64,000 bases of DNA. Origin: Melittangium boletus DSM 14713 (GTDB taxonomy: Bacteria; Myxococcota; Myxococcia; Myxococcales; Myxococcaceae). Within the stretch, counting starts at the first letter, position 1, and the number at the start of each line of letters is the position of its first letter. Under the pieces are notes generated by a model, which was not told the origin of the DNA, ran no database searches, and was given only the letters and a program-made list of their open reading frames with translations. The position numbers and the translations under genes were made by a program. Below are positions 1 through 9,019 of this stretch, in pieces. The stretch covers positions 3,038,292 to 3,102,291 of the forward strand of contig NZ_CP022163.1 in the NCBI RefSeq assembly GCF_002305855.1, read 5' to 3'.

Positions 1-152
1 CGAGCGGCGTACCCGGTGAAGACGCGGTGGAATCTTCTCCTGCCGCCACCCCGTGCATGCGGAACCGCCCGGCGCGCAACCCCCGCCCCGCACACGGCTG
101 GTGCAGGGATGGCGGGCATCTGCGAGGCTTCCCACCGCCCGTGCACCTTGAA

Positions 153-1733
153 ATGAACCTCCTCATCGGCCTGATGGTGGCCGCCAGTACGCTCGCGATC
201 GCCGCCAAGCGCGTGAGCATCCCCTACAGCGTCGCACTTGTCGTGGGAGGCCTGCTCATCTCGGTGGGCGGCCTCCTGCCGGGCGTGCCACCGCTCAATC
301 CGGACGTGGTCTTCCTCGTATGCCTGCCGCTGTTGCTCTTCGAGGGCGGCATCACCGCGGACGTGGCCAATGTGCGCGCCAACCTGGTGCCCATCGCGAC
401 CCTGGCGTCGCTCGGCATGGTGCTGGCCATCACCGCCACCGGCACGGCGCTGCACTTCGCGCTGTCCTTCGCCTGGGGGCCCGCGCTGCTGCTCGGCGCC
501 ATGCTCGCCGTCACCGACACCGTCTCCATCCTCTATGCCTTCCGCCACGCGCCCGTCCCCCGGCGCCTGTCCGGCATCATGCAGGGCGAGAGCCTGTTCA
601 ATGACGGCACGGCGCTCGTGGCCTACGCGGCCATCGCCGGGGTGGTGACGCGTGGGGAGACGTCGTTCTCGCTGCCGCTGCTCGGCGCCCAGGTGGTGCT
701 GGCCACGCTCGGAGGGCTCGCCATCGGCCTCGCGCTCGCGCTCGTGGCGGGCATCATCATCCGCCGCACGAGGGATCCCCTCGCGGAGATCATGGTCACC
801 ACGGCGCTCGCCTTCTCCGCGTACGTGATCGGCGAGGAGGTGCACATGTCGGGCGCCATCGCCGCGGTGACGGCCGGACTGAGCATCGGCATCACCCTGC
901 GCCGGCACGTGGCCGCGCAGAGCCAGGTGGCCATCCACACCTTCTGGGAGTACGCCACCTTCGGGGTGAACACCTTCCTGTTCCTGTCGGTGGGGCTCAC
1001 CACGAAGCCCGGCTCGCTCCTGCACCACCTGCCGCTCACGCTGCTCGCGGTGGCGTGCGTCTTCATCGGGCGCGCGGTGGCCATCTACGTGCCCTTCCTG
1101 CTCTTGCGCTGGGTGCGCCCCTCCGAGTCCGTGCCCTTCCGCTGGCAGCACGTCTTCATCTTCGGCAACATCAAGGGAGCGCTGTCCATTGGCCTGGCGC
1201 TTGGTCTGCCCGAGGGCACGCCCGCGCGCGAGCAGATGGTGGCCATCGCCTTCGGCGTGACGTTCCTGTCGCTCGTGGGCCAGGGGCTGCTGCTGACGGG
1301 CTTCCTCAAGCGGCTGGGCCTGTTCCGGGAGGATCCGGTGGCCCTCGCGGTGGGCGAGCAGCAAGCACGGCTCATCGCCGGCCGCGCGGCGCGCCAGGAG
1401 TTGGAGCGGCTGCATGAGCAGGGCGTCATCCCCCGCGCGGCGTACGAGCACCTGCGCAGCGACTACCAGGTGGGCATCGCCAGCGCCGAGCGCGAGCTGC
1501 GCCGGTTGAGCGATCAGCACCTGGCCCAGGCGGCGCGGCTGGTGCTGACCACGCGCCGGCACCTGGTGGACGCGGAGCGCACGGCGCTGTTGTCGGCCCG
1601 GCGCGCGGGCCTCATCCCCGACGAGACGGCCGAGGCCCAGCTCGCGCGGCTGGACGAGCGCACGCTCGAATTGGAGCAGGTGTTGTCGGACGTGCCCGAC
1701 GCCGATACGGGCAGCGGGAGGAAGGTGCCATGA
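153..1733 (+). CDS. Cation/proton antiporter, CPA1 (NhaP) family
   Basis: Predicted inner-membrane Na+(K+)/H+ antiporter. The protein is about 526 aa, with about 12 hydrophobic helices over the first 400 residues and a charged, probably helical cytosolic tail of about 110 residues. The segment FEGGI followed later by MQGESLFNDGTALVAY matches the ion-binding core of CPA1 exchangers. The ATG at 153 starts directly on a transmembrane helix; the frame is open back to 27, but that extension is Pro/Arg-rich and unlike the family. The stop overlaps the next start by 4 nt (ATGA), so the RCK-CNBD protein downstream is probably its translationally coupled cytosolic regulator. The transported ion cannot be told from sequence. 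Confidence 0.9.
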   Translation: MNLLIGLMVAASTLAIAAKRVSIPYSVALVVGGLLISVGGLLPGVPPLNPDVVFLVCLPLLLFEGGITADVANVRANLVPIATLASLGMVLAITATGTALHFALSFAWGPALLLGAMLAVTDTVSILYAFRHAPVPRRLSGIMQGESLFNDGTALVAYAAIAGVVTRGETSFSLPLLGAQVVLATLGGLAIGLALALVAGIIIRRTRDPLAEIMVTTALAFSAYVIGEEVHMSGAIAAVTAGLSIGITLRRHVAAQSQVAIHTFWEYATFGVNTFLFLSVGLTTKPGSLLHHLPLTLLAVACVFIGRAVAIYVPFLLLRWVRPSESVPFRWQHVFIFGNIKGALSIGLALGLPEGTPAREQMVAIAFGVTFLSLVGQGLLLTGFLKRLGLFREDPVALAVGEQQARLIAGRAARQELERLHEQGVIPRAAYEHLRSDYQVGIASAERELRRLSDQHLAQAARLVLTTRRHLVDAERTALLSARRAGLIPDETAEAQLARLDERTLELEQVLSDVPDADTGSGRKVP

Positions 1734-2863
1734 AGATTGTCATCGCGGGCGGTGGACGGGTGGGTGGGACGCTGGCGGCGCGGCTCGTGTCCGAGCAGCA
1801 CCAGGTGACGGTGGTGGAGAGGGATCCCCTCATCTGTCACAAGCTCTTCGAGGAGATTGGCGTGGTGACGGTGTGCGGGGACGCCACGGACCCCCGGGTG
1901 CTGGAAACGGCGGGCATCGCCAACGCGCACATCGCGGCCGGAGTGCTGGCGCGCGACGCGGAGAACCTGGCGTTCGCCACGCTGGTGCGAGCGGTGAGCC
2001 CCGCGCGCGTCATGGTGCGCATGCTGGACAACCGCTACCGCGAGCCCTACCGCCTCGCCGGCGTGCGCGAGCTGGTGGAGGAGGCCGAGGTGGTGGTGGC
2101 GAAGATGACGACCGCCATCGACTTCCCCCAGGTGGCGGGCTCGCTGCCGCTGGCCGCCGGGGACGCCATCCTCTTCGAGCTCAAGGTGAGCGCCAAGGCG
2201 GTGGTGGCCGGGCGCACGGTGGCGCAGGTGCGCGCCCAGCCCGACTTCCCCCGGGAGTGCGTCTTCATCGGCGTGGTGGACCCGGAGGGCCGTATCACCC
2301 TGCCCGATGGCAACACGCAGCTGCGCGCCGAGCACACCCTCATCCTCGTGGCCCGCCGCGCCGAGCTGGCGCGCGCCGTGGAATGCCTCACGCTCGAGCC
2401 CAACCAGGCCAATGAGACGCCCCTGGCGGAGCTGTTGCGCACGGTGGACTTCCTCGCGCCGCTCAGCGGGGAGGAGCTGCTCAAGGTGGCGCACGGCGCC
2501 GAGTACCTGCGCAAACAGGCCGGCGAGGTCATCTTCAAGAAGGGAGACCCGGGCGAGACGTTCTACGTCGTCGTCTCCGGCCAGGTGAGCCTGCAGAGCG
2601 AGGGAGGCCGCATGGTGGAGACGGTCAAACCCGGCGGCTTCTTCGGGGAGATCGCCCTGCTCACCGGCGAGCCGCGCGCCACCCACGCCACGGCCGCCAC
2701 CGCGTGCGAGCTGGCGAGCGTGGGCCGCGATGACTTCCGCGGCGTGGTGATGGCCAACCCCGCCATCGCCCTGGAGATGAGCCGCATCCTCGGCCAGCGG
2801 CTCTCGCGCATGTCCAAGCAGGACGCGGCCCCCCAGAAGCGCAAGGGCCTCTTCGGGCGCTGA
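1730..2863 (+). CDS. RCK (TrkA-N/TrkA-C) protein fused to a cyclic-nucleotide-binding domain
   Basis: 377 aa cytosolic regulator. Residues 1-120 form a TrkA-N Rossmann domain (GGGRVGG near residue 7, acidic residue after strand 2). Residues about 135-215 form a TrkA-C ligand domain. Residues about 240-360 are a CNMP-binding domain whose phosphate cassette reads PGGFFGEIALLTGEPRAT near residue 300. RCK domains gate K+/Na+ channels and antiporters by binding nucleotides; adding a CNBD suggests control by cAMP-like ligands as well. It overlaps the antiporter stop by 4 nt, so the two are very likely co-translated. The last codons form half of a hairpin shared with the convergent gene downstream. 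Confidence 0.88.
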   Translation: MKIVIAGGGRVGGTLAARLVSEQHQVTVVERDPLICHKLFEEIGVVTVCGDATDPRVLETAGIANAHIAAGVLARDAENLAFATLVRAVSPARVMVRMLDNRYREPYRLAGVRELVEEAEVVVAKMTTAIDFPQVAGSLPLAAGDAILFELKVSAKAVVAGRTVAQVRAQPDFPRECVFIGVVDPEGRITLPDGNTQLRAEHTLILVARRAELARAVECLTLEPNQANETPLAELLRTVDFLAPLSGEELLKVAHGAEYLRKQAGEVIFKKGDPGETFYVVVSGQVSLQSEGGRMVETVKPGGFFGEIALLTGEPRATHATAATACELASVGRDDFRGVVMANPAIALEMSRILGQRLSRMSKQDAAPQKRKGLFGR

Positions 2864-2879
2864 GCGTCAGCGCTCGAAG
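2851..2879. terminator. Bidirectional hairpin spanning two convergent stop codons
   Basis: Two 13-nt arms (2851-2863 and 2867-2879) are complementary except for one position that would be a G-U pair in RNA on one strand. The loop is 3 nt. The arms are the last codons plus stop of the two convergent genes, both of which end in TTCG.GCGCTGA. There is no U-tract on either side, so intrinsic termination is an inference; it may act as a transcript-end stabiliser. Confidence 0.5.
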
Positions 2880-4204
2880 TCCACGCCCACGCCCAGGCCC
2901 GCCGTGAAGCCGCGCACCAGCCGCACCGACTCCCCGTCCACCTGGGGGAAGTGCACCGTGCCCACCGAGGCCACGCCATAGACGGCGGGCAGGAAGCGGT
3001 GGCGCAGCTCGGTGGCCACGGAGTAGCGCGGCATGCCGGTGACGTCCGTGAGGATGACGCGCAGCTCGCCCACCGTGTTGCCGCCGGGCAGGGTCGCCTG
3101 GAGGGCGGCATCCGCGTCCACCCGCCCCGTGGTGACGAAGTACTCCCCGCTGGCGCTCACGTTCAGCGCCAGGTCTCCATCCGCCACCGGCGTCACCCGC
3201 GCCGCCACCTCGCCATAGCCCGAGAAGGTCCCCGGCAGCACCTCCTCCGCGAGCGGCGCCTCGCGAAGACCCACGCCGGAGAAGCGCGCCAGCTCGTAGC
3301 CCGCGCCAAAGAAACCAAAGCGGAAACGGCCCGCCTGATGCCGGCCCTCCAGACGCCCGGTGATGTCCAGCGTCTCCGAGGGCGTGCCCCGCGCCACGAC
3401 ACCGAAAGCCGCGCCGAAGTCCGGCACCGACTCGATGAGCGTGTCCGCGCGAGCGCCCGCGGCGGCCTGCAACCACAGTTGCAGCGTGTCCGAGCGCACC
3501 ACGCCCGCCTGCAACCCAACGCTCGCCGCGGAGAGCTCGTGCGACTTGACGCCCGCGTTGCCCTGATCGTGCGCCACATCCACCGACAGCAGGAAACGAT
3601 CGAAGGCCGTCTGCTCGTCACTCAGGACGCGGCCCAGGTCCAGGCGGAACTCGCCCGCGAACAGGCGCCCGGCCAGCACGTCACTGGCGAAGAGCTCCAC
3701 CCGGGTGGGCCCCAGGTACGCGATGAAGTTGGCCCCCGCCGGGTGGTAGTCGGGCGACAAGCCGTTGTTGTAGCGGTTCACCAGCCAGCCCGCGCCGAGC
3801 GTCCAGGTGGTGTAGGCCCCCGCGCGCAGCTGAAAGGCGCCATCGTCCCGGCCCACCCGCAGCACCCGCAGGAGCTGGCCGATGTCACTGCGCTCGTCCC
3901 AATCCTGGCGCCGCAGATAGCCGCCGTAATCCGGCGCGTCCTTCAGGGGCTCCCGGTCGAGCACCCGCAGGCGCAGGGGCGCGCCCAGCTCGAACTCGAA
4001 TTCATCACCGCCCCGGACACTCAGGCGCGGAAACACCACCCCGAAGCCATCCAACCCATTGGCGCCAGCTCCCGAGGGCAGGGCGAGCGCTCCCACCTCG
4101 AGCGCCGCGTGGAAGTGGACGCCTTCTTGCGTCGAGACGGGATTTTCAACGAAGGCCTTGGGAGCCTGCTGGAGCACGGACGCGAGGAGAAGGGCACCGA
4201 TCAT
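2867..4204 (-). CDS. Predicted outer-membrane beta-barrel protein, unknown function
   Basis: 445 aa with a short N-terminal signal-like helix (MIGALLLASVLQ). The body alternates polar and hydrophobic residues with many Gly/aromatic turns (for example RFGFFGAGYELARF) and ends in a strand finishing VGVDFER, typical of a porin-like barrel. No named domain was recognised. It is convergent with the RCK-CNBD gene, only 3 bp away, and shares the hairpin at the stop codons. A surface or channel role is inferred from architecture only. Confidence 0.65.
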   Translation of the reverse strand: MIGALLLASVLQQAPKAFVENPVSTQEGVHFHAALEVGALALPSGAGANGLDGFGVVFPRLSVRGGDEFEFELGAPLRLRVLDREPLKDAPDYGGYLRRQDWDERSDIGQLLRVLRVGRDDGAFQLRAGAYTTWTLGAGWLVNRYNNGLSPDYHPAGANFIAYLGPTRVELFASDVLAGRLFAGEFRLDLGRVLSDEQTAFDRFLLSVDVAHDQGNAGVKSHELSAASVGLQAGVVRSDTLQLWLQAAAGARADTLIESVPDFGAAFGVVARGTPSETLDITGRLEGRHQAGRFRFGFFGAGYELARFSGVGLREAPLAEEVLPGTFSGYGEVAARVTPVADGDLALNVSASGEYFVTTGRVDADAALQATLPGGNTVGELRVILTDVTGMPRYSVATELRHRFLPAVYGVASVGTVHFPQVDGESVRLVRGFTAGLGVGVDFER

Positions 4205-4324
4205 GGTGCGTCATTTTAATCCCGCTCGCGCCCTTCGTCCGGCACGACCTGCTCGGACAGAAGTGCACCTTGTCTCCATGAGCAGCGAACAACCGGGCAT
4301 CCCACAACGTGGGCGCGCGAGCCC

Positions 4325-4564
4325 TCAGCCCACGAAGACGATGTGACGGCCGGTGATCTGCTCCATGGAGCGCGAGGACACCAGCTTCGCGGCGGCCTTC
4401 GTCTCCCCGGCCACGTCGAACGCCGCGGCGATCAAATCCCCCAGGGTCACCTGCACCTTGCGCACCGGCTGGCTCGCCTTGGCCTTGCTCACCGCGCGCC
4501 CCGCCGACTTCTTCACCTGACGCGCCACCTGCATCACCTGTCCACGCCGCTGGGTCTTCGCCAT
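4325..4564 (-). CDS. Small basic protein, unknown
   Basis: 79 aa from the ATG at 4564; an in-frame extension to 4612 lacks a ribosome-binding site as good as the GGGACGGGG stretch before 4564. The N-terminal third is Lys/Arg/Ala-rich (KKSAGRAVSKAKASQ), like the tails of bacterial histone H1-like proteins. The C-terminal half (TLGDLIAAAFDVAGETKAAA) looks helical. A nucleic-acid-binding role is a guess. It stands alone on the minus strand. Confidence 0.6.
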   Translation of the reverse strand: MAKTQRRGQVMQVARQVKKSAGRAVSKAKASQPVRKVQVTLGDLIAAAFDVAGETKAAAKLVSSRSMEQITGRHIVFVG

Positions 4565-4853
4565 GATCCACCCCGTCCCTTGAGTCCGAACCGCCCGCCC
4601 CGCCGCCGCCACCGTGCCTACTCTCTAAGCAACCCGCGTGCCCAAACCTAAGCACTTGGAATCACAGAGGAGACAGGGGGTGGAGGGACGCGAAAAGCCA
4701 TGCCAGGGACTGACTTTTCTACCGGATGGGAGGAAATTCCCCCGGAATGAATGACGGGATGCCAGCCCCCTGAAGCACGTCGTGCCCGCCAGGCGCCGGA
4801 AGGCGGCCCATGCGAGCACGGGGGTAACGGTCGGACGGGGAAGGCGAGGCGCG

Positions 4854-5318
4854 CTACTTCCCGGGGGGCGAGGAGAGCACGAGGATGAGTTCCCCCCCCA
4901 CATGCTTGCCGGCGCGCTGGTAGACGGCGCCCTCGCGGCCCAGCTCCACGTCCACGGCGGACAGCTGTGGGACTTCCACGCGCAAGGTGGCGGTGCCGCC
5001 CTGCAGGCGCAGCAGCTTGAGCGACGCCGTCACGCCGTTGGGCAGCTTCACCTCGGTGGGCGACTGGGTGCTCACCACCAGGGACTGCTGCGACAGGCGC
5101 TTGAAGGAGGTGAAGTTGAAGTTCTGCTTCTGGAACGTCTCCTTCATCTTCTGCAGCTTGGGAGGATCCACCTCGGTGCCCTTGCGGGAGACGAGCACCA
5201 CCTCGACCTCCACGTTGAGCTTCTGGGGCTCGGCCTGGGCCCGCGCCGCCACGGGAAGCATCAGCCCCAGCAACGTCAGGAGCAATGGGGCCATCGGCGT
5301 GCGCGTCATCATCCTCAC
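4854..5318 (-). CDS. Secreted/periplasmic protein in the ECF sigma operon
   Basis: 154 aa with a clear signal peptide: basic start, then LLLTLLGLMLPVAARA before the predicted cut. The mature part is beta-rich and ends GGELILVLSSP. The start is probably GTG at 5318, which overlaps the anti-sigma stop by 4 nt and has GGGAGGTGAG just upstream; ATG at 5312 is the alternative. Third gene of the sigma/anti-sigma operon, so it may be a target or periplasmic partner of the signalling pair. No known domain seen. Confidence 0.72.
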   Translation of the reverse strand: MRMMTRTPMAPLLLTLLGLMLPVAARAQAEPQKLNVEVEVVLVSRKGTEVDPPKLQKMKETFQKQNFNFTSFKRLSQQSLVVSTQSPTEVKLPNGVTASLKLLRLQGGTATLRVEVPQLSAVDVELGREGAVYQRAGKHVGGELILVLSSPPGK

Positions 5319-5980
5319 AGCTCACCTCCCTTGGGCGGTTTGTCCGGCGTCGCGGGCTTCACGGGCCGACGGGCCGGCACGTCCTTGGACGACTCTCCGT
5401 CCAGCTCGTCCGACTCATCGCCGGACGCGCCCCGAGGGCCGGCCTGGATCCCATCGTGCGTCGTGGGCGCGTCCTGGTCCACCGCCCAGATGATGGTGTT
5501 ACCGTCATCGGACTCCAGCACGACCGGCGCCACCGTGGCGCCCTCGGAGGCCCGCACCGCGCGCACCCGCATCCGGTCCGCCCCATAGCCGAGCGGCGCC
5601 GACCCCTGGTCCATCAGCAACGGCACCGCCACCAGTACCGCCACCGCCGCCGTGGCCAGCGAGGAGATCATCACCGTGCGGTGGTAGAGGAACATCTCCG
5701 ACAACGAGATGCGCAGCCGCTCCAGCAGCGGCGGACGATCCGGCGTCACCCGGGCCATGACCCGCTGGGTGAAGTCCTTGAAGTCCACATCGTCCACCGC
5801 CATCTCCAGCCCCACCCGCAGGAGCGCGGACTCGGCCCTCAGGTCGGCGGCCCGGCTGGCACAGTCCCGGCAGGCGGCCATGTGCCGCTCGACGTTGACG
5901 CGGTCCGCCGGGGATACCTCCCCGTCGATGTAGGGCGACAACAACGGGATGAAACGCTCACATGCGGGGTTCGTGGCCAT
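5315..5980 (-). CDS. Anti-sigma factor with zinc-finger (zf-HC2/ZAS) domain
   Basis: 221 aa. The N-terminal ZAS motif is H33-x3-C37-x2-C40 in a helical domain that normally clamps an ECF sigma factor. A single transmembrane helix lies around residues 103-122, and the C-terminal periplasmic part is acidic and Pro-rich. It lies 67 nt after the sigma gene and overlaps the following secreted-protein gene by 4 nt. It therefore probably tethers the cognate sigma factor at the inner membrane and releases it on an envelope signal. Confidence 0.88.
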   Translation of the reverse strand: MATNPACERFIPLLSPYIDGEVSPADRVNVERHMAACRDCASRAADLRAESALLRVGLEMAVDDVDFKDFTQRVMARVTPDRPPLLERLRISLSEMFLYHRTVMISSLATAAVAVLVAVPLLMDQGSAPLGYGADRMRVRAVRASEGATVAPVVLESDDGNTIIWAVDQDAPTTHDGIQAGPRGASGDESDELDGESSKDVPARRPVKPATPDKPPKGGEL

Positions 5981-6047
5981 GTTCTACCCGTTGGAAGAGG
6001 TGACTTGGGGCTTGGACGGTAATGGAAAGGCAATATTCCAGCCGACC

Positions 6048-6665
6048 TCACTCACTGCCCACTCCGCTTTTGGCCTCGTCCAACTCCAGGTATTCACTGA
6101 GGATTTTCTGCACCTTGGCCCGGGCATGGAAGAGCCGGCTCATCACGGTGCCCTTGGGGATATCCAGTGTGCGGGACAGGTCCTCGTAGGACATGCCCTC
6201 CACCTCGCGCAGCAGGAGGATGGCGCGGTGCTTCTCCGGCACGGTCGCGAGCGCCTCCTGGATCTTCTCGGCCAGCTCACGCCGCAGGGCGCTTTTCTGG
6301 GGGTTGGTCCCCAGGCGGCTGCCCAGGGCACCGATACGGGCCTCGGACAGGTCCGTGGCGACGGATTCGTCGAATTCCTCGGTCGGCCCACCCGCCGTTC
6401 CCTTCCGGCGGATCACGTCGATACAGATGTTCGTCGTGATGCGGTAGAGCCACGTATAGAAGGAGGAGTCGCCCTTGAAGTGGTCCAGGTACTTGTAGAC
6501 CTTGACGAACGCCTCCTGGGAGACGTCCATCGCCTCCTCCTTGTCCTTGAGCATGCCGAGCGCGACCGCGTACACCTTGCGCTGGTAGCGCTCGACGAGG
6601 AGCTTGAAGGCGCGCTGGTCTCCATCACGCACGCGCTTGACAAGAGTGAGGTCGTCGGTAGCCAA
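6048..6665 (-). CDS. ECF RNA polymerase sigma factor (RpoE type)
   Basis: 205 aa. Region 2 (about residues 20-90) holds the core-binding and -10 recognition segment DVSQEAFVKVYKYLDHFKGD. Region 4 (about 135-190) holds LREVEGMSYEDLSRTLDIPKG, the -35 recognition helix-turn-helix. It resembles the myxobacterial RpoE1 group, which has been linked to motility control in Myxococcus xanthus; the orthology is remembered, not tested. First gene of the operon with the anti-sigma factor. A 49-bp gap separates it from the upstream tail-anchored protein on the same strand. Confidence 0.92.
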   Translation of the reverse strand: MATDDLTLVKRVRDGDQRAFKLLVERYQRKVYAVALGMLKDKEEAMDVSQEAFVKVYKYLDHFKGDSSFYTWLYRITTNICIDVIRRKGTAGGPTEEFDESVATDLSEARIGALGSRLGTNPQKSALRRELAEKIQEALATVPEKHRAILLLREVEGMSYEDLSRTLDIPKGTVMSRLFHARAKVQKILSEYLELDEAKSGVGSE

Positions 6666-6714
6666 GGGGGCGCTACCCTAGCACGCCCCCCCCGACACCC
6701 AAGCATTCTTGAAG

Positions 6715-8580
6715 CTACAGGCTCGCGAGCATGGCCACCAGCAGGGCCGCGCCCACCAAGGCGATGATGGAGCCGAAGGCCAGCTGGCTCCACTGCTCCT
6801 TGAGCACCGCGCTGTCCTCGGGTGAGTCGCGCAGGCCATGCAGGGCGTTCCACAGCATGTGCGGCCCCAGACGCTTGTTCGTCCCCCGATGCTCGCTCGC
6901 CTGGACTTCCAGATCCTTGAGCGCGTCCCGCGGAGACACCACCCCCCGGGGAGGAACCAGCGCCGGATTCGGCACACCTGGCGCCATCACCGCCTGTTGC
7001 GCGGGGGCCGCTTCCGGCTCCTTCTGATCGAACGGCGCCGTGGCCGTGGGCTCCGGCGCGTCCTGAGGCTGGGTGATTTCGTCCGGATCGACGGGCGGCT
7101 CGACCGCCTTGGCGACGGGCAGTTCGGGAAGGGACGCCTTGGCGGGGGCGGGCTGAGGGGCGGGGGCCGCCTTGGCGGCGGGACGCTCGGGGGGGGCCTG
7201 GTGCTCCTCCACCACGGGGAGGAAAACCTCCGAGGGCAACTGCTCGGGTCCCGGTTCGATGCGCACCCCGGCGAGCCGCGCCTGCAACTCCTCCGGAGAG
7301 CCGGCGTCCAACATCGCCAGGGCCGTCTCCACCCCGTTCGTCCCCGTGGCCGAGTCGCGCAGGGCCGCGAAGCCGTTCTGGGTCAGGGCCTGCTCGAAGC
7401 GCGCGCGTCCCGCGGGCGACTGGCCCGCGGGGTCCTTCGCGTTCGCCCGGGCATAAGCGGCGAAGAAGGCCCACAAGCGCAGGGCCCGCTCGCCGGGAGC
7501 CATCCTCGAGGGACGCAGTTCCGCGCCCAGGAACGCCAGTTCCTCCGCGAAGTGGTGGGCGAGCGATTCCTGACCAATGGGCTCGGAGAACTTCGGCAGC
7601 AGGTCCTCGATCCGCTTCGGCTGTCCGGTCTCCCCGGGGGGAGGTGGAGACCGAGGCGCCGGAGGAGGCTCGAAGCGGGCGTCTCCACGCGGGTCCTGGG
7701 TCCTGGGAGGGCGGGTTCCCTCTTTCCCCTCGGGAGCGTCGAAGACCGTATCAGGTGCGTCCTGTCCCTCGGTCCTCTCAGCCGGCTCCGACTGCTCCGG
7801 AGCCTGGGTCTCGAGCGCATCGGGCGCGTCCCGCGTCTCCTCGGGCCGGCCCGCATTCTCCGGAGCCTGGGTCTCGAGCGCATCGGGCGCATCCCCGCCC
7901 TCGGTCCGCCCGGGCGACGGGGCCCGCTCCGGGGTACGCGGCCTCTCGGGAGCCCGATCCTCGAAGGAGACATCGGGCACGTCCTCGCGGACCTCGGCCC
8001 GCTCCGGAGCCTGGGTCTCGAGGGCATCGGGCGCGTCCGGGCCTTCGGTCCTCCCGGACGGCGAGGCACGATCCGCGGTGCGCGGCACTTCCCGCTCCCG
8101 GTTCTCGAAGTTGCTGGAGGCCTGGCCCTCGGAGGTCTGGACCCGGGGCCGCTCGCCGGTAGTACGGGGAGCGGGCTTCTCGAAGAGTTCGGCGGATTTG
8201 ACGATCTCCCGGGTCCGCGTGGGGCGGGCCGCGTTGCGCGTCTCCAATCCATCCTGGGTGAAGGTCCACCGACCGGGCTTCGCCGCGTCGCGTGTGCCTC
8301 CCGGCCGGGACTCGGGTTCACCCCGACCCGCCGTCCCTGGAGCACCGGACTCCAGCGGCGAGCGGCCGATGCGCGTCCGCTCCTCGCGCTCCACCGCCGG
8401 GCCAGCACCGGGTCGGGTCTCCAGAGGCGAGCGGCCGATGCGCGTCCGCTCCTCGCGCTCCATGCCGTCACCTGGACCCTGCCGGTCACCCCGTCCCGGG
8501 ACGCCTCCGTCGGAAACACGCGACGGGACGAACCCGATGGATCCTCCAGGCGGCCCCTTGATGTTTCCGGATTGGCTCAT
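6715..8580 (-). CDS. Low-complexity, repeat-containing tail-anchored protein
   Basis: 621 aa. About 330 N-terminal residues are disordered and rich in Pro, Glu, Arg and Asp, with two copies of EREERTRIGRSPLE (one starts VEREE) and three copies of PDALETQAPE. A helical segment follows (about 335-450), then a second Pro-rich linker. The last about 25 residues (FGSIIALVGAALLVAMLASL) form a C-terminal transmembrane anchor, so the bulk probably faces the cytosol. No enzyme motif found. It lies just upstream of the ECF sigma gene on the same strand; co-transcription is possible but unproven. Confidence 0.75.
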   Translation of the reverse strand: MSQSGNIKGPPGGSIGFVPSRVSDGGVPGRGDRQGPGDGMEREERTRIGRSPLETRPGAGPAVEREERTRIGRSPLESGAPGTAGRGEPESRPGGTRDAAKPGRWTFTQDGLETRNAARPTRTREIVKSAELFEKPAPRTTGERPRVQTSEGQASSNFENREREVPRTADRASPSGRTEGPDAPDALETQAPERAEVREDVPDVSFEDRAPERPRTPERAPSPGRTEGGDAPDALETQAPENAGRPEETRDAPDALETQAPEQSEPAERTEGQDAPDTVFDAPEGKEGTRPPRTQDPRGDARFEPPPAPRSPPPPGETGQPKRIEDLLPKFSEPIGQESLAHHFAEELAFLGAELRPSRMAPGERALRLWAFFAAYARANAKDPAGQSPAGRARFEQALTQNGFAALRDSATGTNGVETALAMLDAGSPEELQARLAGVRIEPGPEQLPSEVFLPVVEEHQAPPERPAAKAAPAPQPAPAKASLPELPVAKAVEPPVDPDEITQPQDAPEPTATAPFDQKEPEAAPAQQAVMAPGVPNPALVPPRGVVSPRDALKDLEVQASEHRGTNKRLGPHMLWNALHGLRDSPEDSAVLKEQWSQLAFGSIIALVGAALLVAMLASL

Positions 8581-8630
8581 CGTTCAGGATTGTCGGCCAA
8601 ATGGCCCACAAGTTGCGAGAGCCCCCGCGT

Positions 8631-8671
8631 GTCACTCGCCCTCGCGCCCTACTTTGACCTCCGACGTCATC
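8631..8671. repeat. 41-bp direct repeat, left copy (remnant of pilin-like gene 3' end)
   Basis: Matches 10568-10608 at 38 of 41 positions in the same orientation. On the minus strand it encodes the last residues and stop of the pilin-like gene (MTSEVKV.REGE). It lies 31 bp beyond the immunity-like gene, so the two copies bracket the damaged effector module exactly. Confidence 0.8.
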
Positions 8672-8701
8672 TGGAGACCCAGGAAAGAGTCCCCGGGCGC
8701 G

Positions 8702-9019
8702 TCAACCGATGAAGATCTCGGAGACCTCATCCAGTTCGATGTCGTCGAGTTCATCCAGAACGGAATCGATGCGTTCCAGAAGCAAGGCGTTCTTCGGGTG
8801 TCCCGCCAGAGCCCCGCGCAGCTTCCGGAGTTCTTCCATCACCGTGGCCAGTTCCTTCACGTCGAGGAGGGGACCGTTCTCGAACAACGGCACCCACTTG
8901 AGGCCCAGCTTCTCCGCCATGGGGAGCCACACGGAGTGATAGACGCCCTGGGCGGCCACCGGAATGTAGCGGTCGTCTCTGCCCGGCTCCTTGAACTTGA
9001 CGAGAATCGCGACAGACAT
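8702..9019 (-). CDS. Possible immunity protein paired with the broken effector
   Basis: 105 aa from ATG 9019, whose A is also the last base of the effector stop codon (TGATG). Small soluble protein with a beta-rich N-terminal half (MSVAILVKFKE) and an acidic helical C-terminal half (LDELDDIELDEVSEIF). Acidic, compact and translationally coupled to a large modular gene, it fits an immunity role, but no family was recognised. It is intact although the partner is frameshifted and lacks its 5' end. Confidence 0.55.
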   Translation of the reverse strand: MSVAILVKFKEPGRDDRYIPVAAQGVYHSVWLPMAEKLGLKWVPLFENGPLLDVKELATVMEELRKLRGALAGHPKNALLLERIDSVLDELDDIELDEVSEIFIG

